From Kalmusia sp. IMI 367209 (Eukaryota > Ascomycota > Dothideomycetes > Pleosporales > Didymosphaeriaceae), in NCBI GenBank assembly GCA_027946365.1, contig JAPEUQ010000015.1, forward strand, positions 62,001 to 126,000: a stretch of DNA of 64,000 bases, given 5' to 3'. Below the pieces are notes generated by a model that worked only from the letters and a program-made list of their open reading frames with translations, did no database searches and was not told the DNA's origin. A program made the position numbers and the translations under genes. Each line of letters begins with the position of its first letter. The stretch's first letter is position 1. This document shows positions 58,739 to 64,000 of the stretch, piece after piece.

Positions 58739-61004
58739 AGCAAGTATATACTTGTCAACAAATTCACTTCCAGCCCATTGTCTCCATCGGGCTAGACATA
58801 TACCCCTGATGATTCGTGAACGGTTGCTGAAGGAAGGTGCGGCGTGTTTAGAGTAAGCGGGATAGTGGGGAAAATCAACACCTAAATCATTTTTTGATTC
58901 TCATCGGCATCTGTAGTTAGTTCTTTACTAGATCCTGCCTTATTTTGACCTCGAAGCCTTTACGCCTACTTAAATGTCTGCATTGCCCCTTTTCCACCCA
59001 AATTCTGATAAACATTCATCGAGTCGGAGTACGCTAATCTCCTCTGCGTTTAGCGTTTTCAGGCCTGTGCTGTTAGTCGTCTTCTATCTCTTTTATTCTG
59101 CCCTACGTAACCCTCATCTCTATAGTCTCCCGTAACCTCTCACTCACAGGTTCGATCACCAGGCGCACAAGATCTTCGAGATCTTCGTGCGTGATAGAAA
59201 TTGAACCGAGGCGTTCGATTCAGGGAGAATCTGCAGTAAGTGGGCCCTTCTTGAAGTCCTAAAACTTGGACGATTTGATTCCTGTCTAGAATGCTTACAT
59301 TAGCAATGAACATTGACAATGACTTCCAGTAAGTTAGTCGAATTTGAACCATACGCCAAGATTTCAATCGCGCACATCAAAGTTCTCCATGGTTAGCCCC
59401 AATATTATCGTCATGCATTGATCTGGGGAGATCACAAAAAGATAATGCTTACGCTTCCACCCTAAATAATGTTAGGCTGGCTTAGACGCATCCACATCTA
59501 GAGAGATTTGCCTCCGAAAATGAACGCCTTCATGCCAACAATCTTTGGCATCAGAAGTTCTTAGATTCGCGACCAGCACTTGGGCGTTATGGACCGCATT
59601 GTCGTGCAGGCATTCATGTTACGGCCGAACTGGTCGCGTACTTGAATTGATCGCACAGAGTACGAATCGTAACCTGCAGGCCCCTAAGGTCCAGAGGCTT
59701 CTAGACCATGTTTTCTACCTCACCAAGTGGGAGATGCCCTTAGGGAAGCGCCGCCCGGATGGAGGCAGCCCGTGCGGGAGCCTAGTCCACACAGCAGGAG
59801 ACATAGCGCACTCTAAAATCAATTCCTCGTTCCTAAGCTTAACATTTCAACTATTGTTCAGGAAAGTTTCGTTCTTCGAGAATAAGGTCGCGCACTCTAA
59901 GATCGCGTGAAGCGGGCGTTTGCAGCAACCCTAGCATGCTGAAATCGAAGGAAGAATTTCAGGATTCGTTCATTGTCAAACATCACGGTCGCTAAAACAA
60001 TAACATGTGTAAAAAAAACTGGAATCATGTATATGTATAGGTCAAGAGCGTCTCGCCCGTCAATACAGCGCACACAGTCTTACTCGATCACTTGCTTCAA
60101 CAGGCGGCCAGCAGTCGACCAAGATTGAAGGTACGACAAGGATACAACCTACACAGACACCAAAGAATAGGTAATTGATGGTGCATCATGGCTAAGTACC
60201 TTCTGCTTGGCCTACACTTAATGTGACTTTGGGGCCCGATGTAAGCACTCTTCAAAACTCGTCATTGCCCGAGCAGCTCACGACGACAGCAACGACGTTA
60301 AAATCCAAAAAAGTAGATAGTTTCAGCTTTGGGAATGTATACACTCAACGCGAATCTCCAGGAGATTCATATTAGTCCAAAGCTGGATCTGTTCGTTCTA
60401 TTATAGAAGGTGCATTGCCGAACTCTTCAGACCCAGCAGTGGATGCATGGAGCGAAATCGACGAGTAAAGACAAGTAGAGAATAGGAAACGCTATGAGTC
60501 CGGCTATGATTGTCAGCCGAAGATGCCGGAATAATGTTTCATTTTAGGTAACGTGAGCGGTATCCACGAACCAAGTACGCGGATTAAGTGATCTCGCGGT
60601 TGGGCCATATCAAATATGACTTACACCGATTCATTGTCTGACACCCGAACCCCAGCATCTTTAATAGACTCAGAAAATACCACGAAAATCAATTCTCGCC
60701 TCCTATCAGACTAATGAGGATAAGGCTGTGTAAGGGTAGAGACCAGCCTTTTGGTCAATCTATAGGTTATCGACTATAATCATCGTCTGTCTACCTAGAC
60801 AGCCCAATCAGAACTCGCTCTTACTAGCACCTTATACATATAGGAATGCCCTGACTTCGAGCCCCGGTTGAGCCAGAATTTCAGCTTGATAGAAGTAATA
60901 ACGCATTATGTATTGGAAGCCATCATATCAATCTGAGATTACATGCTACTATGAAAGTGGCAAACGCATTGAAATGTTGCCTTCAAACTTATCATAGGTA
61001 GCAT
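58739..61004. other. Gene-free stretch of about 2.3 kb
   Basis: Only short frames without domains. AT-rich patches; no tRNA, repeat or transposon end was recognised. Confidence 0.45.
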
Positions 61005-62163
61005 CTATGCCGGATTCATTCCGCCTCTGCCACCATGTGTTTGAGGTTTCAGCTCACCTCTGATAATTTGTCCAGCTCTCTGGGCTGCCCAATCAGTGAC
61101 TGTTCTCGTATCTTCCTCCTCACCATCCCTCACAACGGGTATCACATTACTGTGTAGTCTTCGCATAGACACATTTCGCGCCGGTCGCACGAGATAAGCT
61201 AGGCTTTGGCGCTGTACTTTCGCTTGGTCACCAGGCGCCGCAACGACGCGATGGAGTGAGCTTCGCAAAAGCCCACCGGTCCACTCCACTAATGTATCGC
61301 CAATGTTGACGAGGGCGCAATTGGGCTGGGGTTTAACATACTGCCAGTTCTCATACGCGTTCGCCCTACCAGCAGGCAGGATTTGAAGCCCACCAACTAC
61401 GTGGAATAACAGTGTGATGGTGCCGATATCGGTGTGCCCACCTAGAGTGATACGTTTCGCATCGGTTGTAGTCTCTTGTGGTTTGCTTTGTAAAAGCCGT
61501 AATGAAGTATCGGACTGCTCATCGATTGGACATAAGCTCGCGAGGGTACCTGTCTTCAGACCTAAGTGTTCGTCCAGACACCCTAGAATGGTGTCAATGA
61601 CTTTGTGTGCATTCAAGAAAAATTCGCGACAAGCTTCCCTCTCTGCTTCGATCGAATCGGGATTTTTTCGAGGAGTATTGTTGCCAACAATGTCGTCTTG
61701 TCCCAAAGTATACATTTCCATATCATCGACCCCGCCGTTGTCTGTTCTCAGAAGGCCGGACCGTTTATATCTAAATATACCAGTTATTAGAGAATGTACT
61801 ACTTAGGTTGACGAAGAACTTCTATGCTACGTATAATGAAGTAGATTTACCGATAGGATGAAAGACGTACCCAAGTAAGTTTCTTGGAGGCTGGTAAGCA
61901 TGTTCTTCAAGCACAGCCTGATCGAGGTTGAACGTTGATGTGGTGAGCTCAAACATGTTTTCTGCGTCGTGTAGAAGCCGTTCTCCCTCTGACCCAGACA
62001 AACTCAAAGCAAAGAACCCGTACTCGATGCATGCCTCGTAGAGTTGCTTTGCAGCCCTTTCAACTTTGTTTTGTAGCGATTCCAGGGAAATTCTTGGGAT
62101 CGCAGCTATCGTCACATCTGAAGGAAAGCTCGGCGAAGCTGCGAAGTATCGTGTGGTGGGCAT
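61005..62163 (-). CDS. 2-oxoglutarate/Fe(II) dioxygenase (isopenicillin-N-synthase-like)
   Basis: Two exons, 62163-61871 and 61770-61005, with a 100-base intron, give 352 residues. The N-terminal DIOX_N part contains AIPRISLESL and AAKQLYEACIEYGFFALSLS. The iron ligands are in ITLGGHTDIGTITLLF (His-x-Asp) and LLRSSLHRVVAAPG (His), and the 2-oxoglutarate-binding Arg-x-Ser is in KVQRQSLAYLVRPA. All are present, so the enzyme should be active. Such enzymes hydroxylate, desaturate or close rings on small molecules in the cytosol. It is divergent from a thioesterase-like gene with 209 bases between starts, suggesting joint control. The substrate cannot be read from sequence. Confidence 0.88.
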
Positions 62164-62372
62164 GTCCGCTGCTGAGCTGTATTTTGATCGAAAGGTTGCC
62201 AGTGAGATTGGGTTGCTGGCGCAGGCAACCTAATATATTGCTTTTAATGCGGAACCCCGCTGCTGTGCCACCAAGCCGGGCCGCCACCATCCGAGATCAA
62301 ACAAAGCGCCCACGTCCCCTTTTAAAAATGAAAACCACAACCTCGAGATCAGACGATTGTGGTGTGATCATT
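62164..62372. promoter_or_regulatory. Short divergent promoter of dioxygenase and thioesterase-like genes
   Basis: 209 bases between opposite start codons leave room for a single shared promoter region. No specific site was verified. Confidence 0.45.
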
Positions 62373-63565
62373 ATGGCGCCGCTACAAATCAACCCATCCT
62401 CTTTCCTCGCAAATCTGTCGTTCACTTTACCGTCGGCCTCGGTAGACCTGCCTAACGACATCGGCTACGGCTCAAGTAGGTCATTTCTCGGATGCGCTAA
62501 ACTTCCTGCAACTTACAGAGACAGCGAGCCAAGGCGGATTCATCACTTCGTTGCTGGTCAAGTATGCATTGCTGTACTCTACACAAAAAACGGAAATGGC
62601 AGAGCAGTCAGATGTGCGCTCAGCGTTGGTGCAATTCTACCGACCAATCTTTCCCACTCGTGGTCCGGTCATGATTACAATCTCAGAAATCAACATCGGT
62701 CGAGTGTGGTCCACCTTACGTGTCGAGGTGTATCAGGGAAGTAAATCGAAGCTTGCTACTTCAGCGGACGTATGGTATGTGCCTGAAAGAGTGCGCCGAT
62801 AATATTCTTTTAACGAAAGCTAGTCTCACCAAATTCACCATCGCAGGCAGGACGATTGAATCACCGTGGAAACTTGATCCACCCGCACCAGCCGTTGACT
62901 TTGCAAAACTCTCAGCAGATACCCATGCGAACTGGACATCATATCACACTGCTTTCCACCCCGGCGGCTATCGGCGGGCGTCATCTTACATCAAGAACTA
63001 CATTCCTGTTCGTTGGCCATCACACATTAAATACATTGAGCAATGGATTGTGCCTGGCTGGGACTGCTCACCGCAAGGCTCTCGTGACGGCCTTGAAGCC
63101 CGGTGGACGAACGAACTTCTACATTTTGCTCTTGACCCAAATCTACCTGTACAAGAAAACTTTGTCACGTCGAAAGGCAATGAGGCACCATTACCGGCAA
63201 GTATTGCAGCGACGCTTCGCTACGCCCAGATGCAGAAGGCCGCGCGAGACGCTGGAGCAGACGACTGGAGATCATTGCCAGATGACGGATCGTTAGCTGA
63301 AGACGGTTCATCGGTCATGAGCGAGTCACTAGTTCATGCGACCATGAGCATATCCACTGAGATCAAGAAGATATTGCCAAAGACTGGGATGCGTTGGCTG
63401 TATCTCAGATCCGAGGTCAAAAGCATTCAAAACGGTAGAATGGATATGACGGTCCTGCTATTCGACGAAGAAAGGGACCTGGTAGCAATAAGCCAACAGG
63501 TCTTGTATCTCATCGCTGGGACTAGCAAGACTTTTGGAAGAGATATTGACAAAGGTAAACTTTAG
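62373..63565 (+). CDS. Acyl-CoA thioesterase-like protein (PF13622 type)
   Basis: Three exons, 62373-62475, 62519-62774 and 62824-63565, give 366 residues. I chose ATG 62373 (MAPLQINPSSF) because the following splice gives the double-hotdog start TASQGGFITSLLVKYALLY. YRPIFPTRGPVMITISEINI and the C-terminal repeat of the fold, EARWTNELLHFALDP and MSISTEIKKILPKTGMRWLY, fit the fungal thioesterase-like superfamily. Such proteins hydrolyse acyl-CoA or act as non-catalytic helpers in metabolite pathways. It is divergently paired with the 2-oxoglutarate dioxygenase. Confidence 0.85.
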
Positions 63566-64000
63566 AAGTGGATGTTCAGCGCATTTTGTCTAGCCCGGTC
63601 CACATTCCCTAATACTATAGATCAGGGTCTTCGATAATGTATTGATTATTTTGCAATGACGATAGCTGGTCATACGAGTCCTCCCATCGAACAGCCGATC
63701 TCTTTTAGCTGCGCCGCAACCGATCGCCAGTACAGGGTCGCGCCAAAGTCAGACGCCCGTTAATACCCACTGCAAATAATGCATGAACATAACTTCGGAC
63801 TCCGATTGCAAGTTGTGCAACATGCTATGCGTCCAGGCTCAGGCAGGTAGCCACCCGTTCCCTTGCAAGATGTTGACCGATAAGCTTCCCCTTCTTCTAG
63901 TACGTCAATCGGTCAATGTCGGTCAGAGAGTATCATTTGGAATCAGTGTACCACGTCGGGTTCCCCTTCTAACCGATGTCAGGTACGAGTCTTTCTATTG
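63566..64000. other. Window end, no gene seen
   Basis: No coding frame, repeat or RNA gene recognised in the last 435 bases. Confidence 0.5.

Overview
The window looks like nuclear DNA of a filamentous ascomycete, most likely a Dothideomycete of the Pleosporales type. The evidence is short GT-AG introns of about 46-190 bp, a HET-domain protein, UstYa-type (DUF3328) proteins, four copies of the fungal rhodopsin-like membrane family PF20684, small secreted cysteine-rich proteins, pectin-degrading enzymes, and AT-rich stretches holding broken genes whose stop codons look like C-to-T (RIP-type) changes. All gene models were spliced by eye. For almost every multi-exon gene the exon lengths sum to a whole number of codons, which is the main internal check. 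The exceptions are reported as frameshifts.

Region by region. 0-10 kb is a decayed, gene-poor island. It holds the end of a 2EXR-type protein, three pseudogenes (a PF20684 membrane protein, a secreted chitin-binding CBM18 protein, a SAM methyltransferase), one intact small secreted cysteine-rich protein, and a diverged tandem duplication. 10.4-16.3 kb has a secreted GMC oxidoreductase, a short-chain dehydrogenase and a PF11951-type transcription factor. 17.2-20.5 kb has an F-box-like protein and a peroxisomal 3-ketoacyl-CoA thiolase. 21.4-28.5 kb is the most interesting part: an O-methyltransferase, a 42-residue secreted peptide, a membrane-anchored tyrosinase and two convergent UstYa-family genes, which resembles a ribosomal-peptide (dikaritin-like) pathway. 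Both UstYa genes need the same +1 frame change at the same 11-base sequence containing CCC-TAG-C. 29.3-30.6 kb is an intact PF20684 gene. 31.9-38.2 kb is a pectin/arabinan set: an MFS sugar transporter, a GH51 arabinofuranosidase (frameshifted beside its catalytic glutamate) and a pectin lyase.

38.9-43.9 kb is housekeeping in character: a GNAT acetyltransferase, a mitochondrial LYR-motif protein and the cell-cycle APSES/ankyrin factor Mbp1. 44.6-50.2 kb has a secreted alpha/beta hydrolase and two more PF20684 genes. 51-54.6 kb has a TPR relic of an NLR-like gene, an NmrA-like reductase and a second SDR. 55.1-58.7 kb has a HET-domain protein with a KSP repeat and a small membrane protein. 61-63.6 kb has a divergent pair: a 2-oxoglutarate/Fe(II) dioxygenase and an acyl-CoA thioesterase-like protein. 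No tRNA, rRNA, CRISPR array or intact transposon was recognised.
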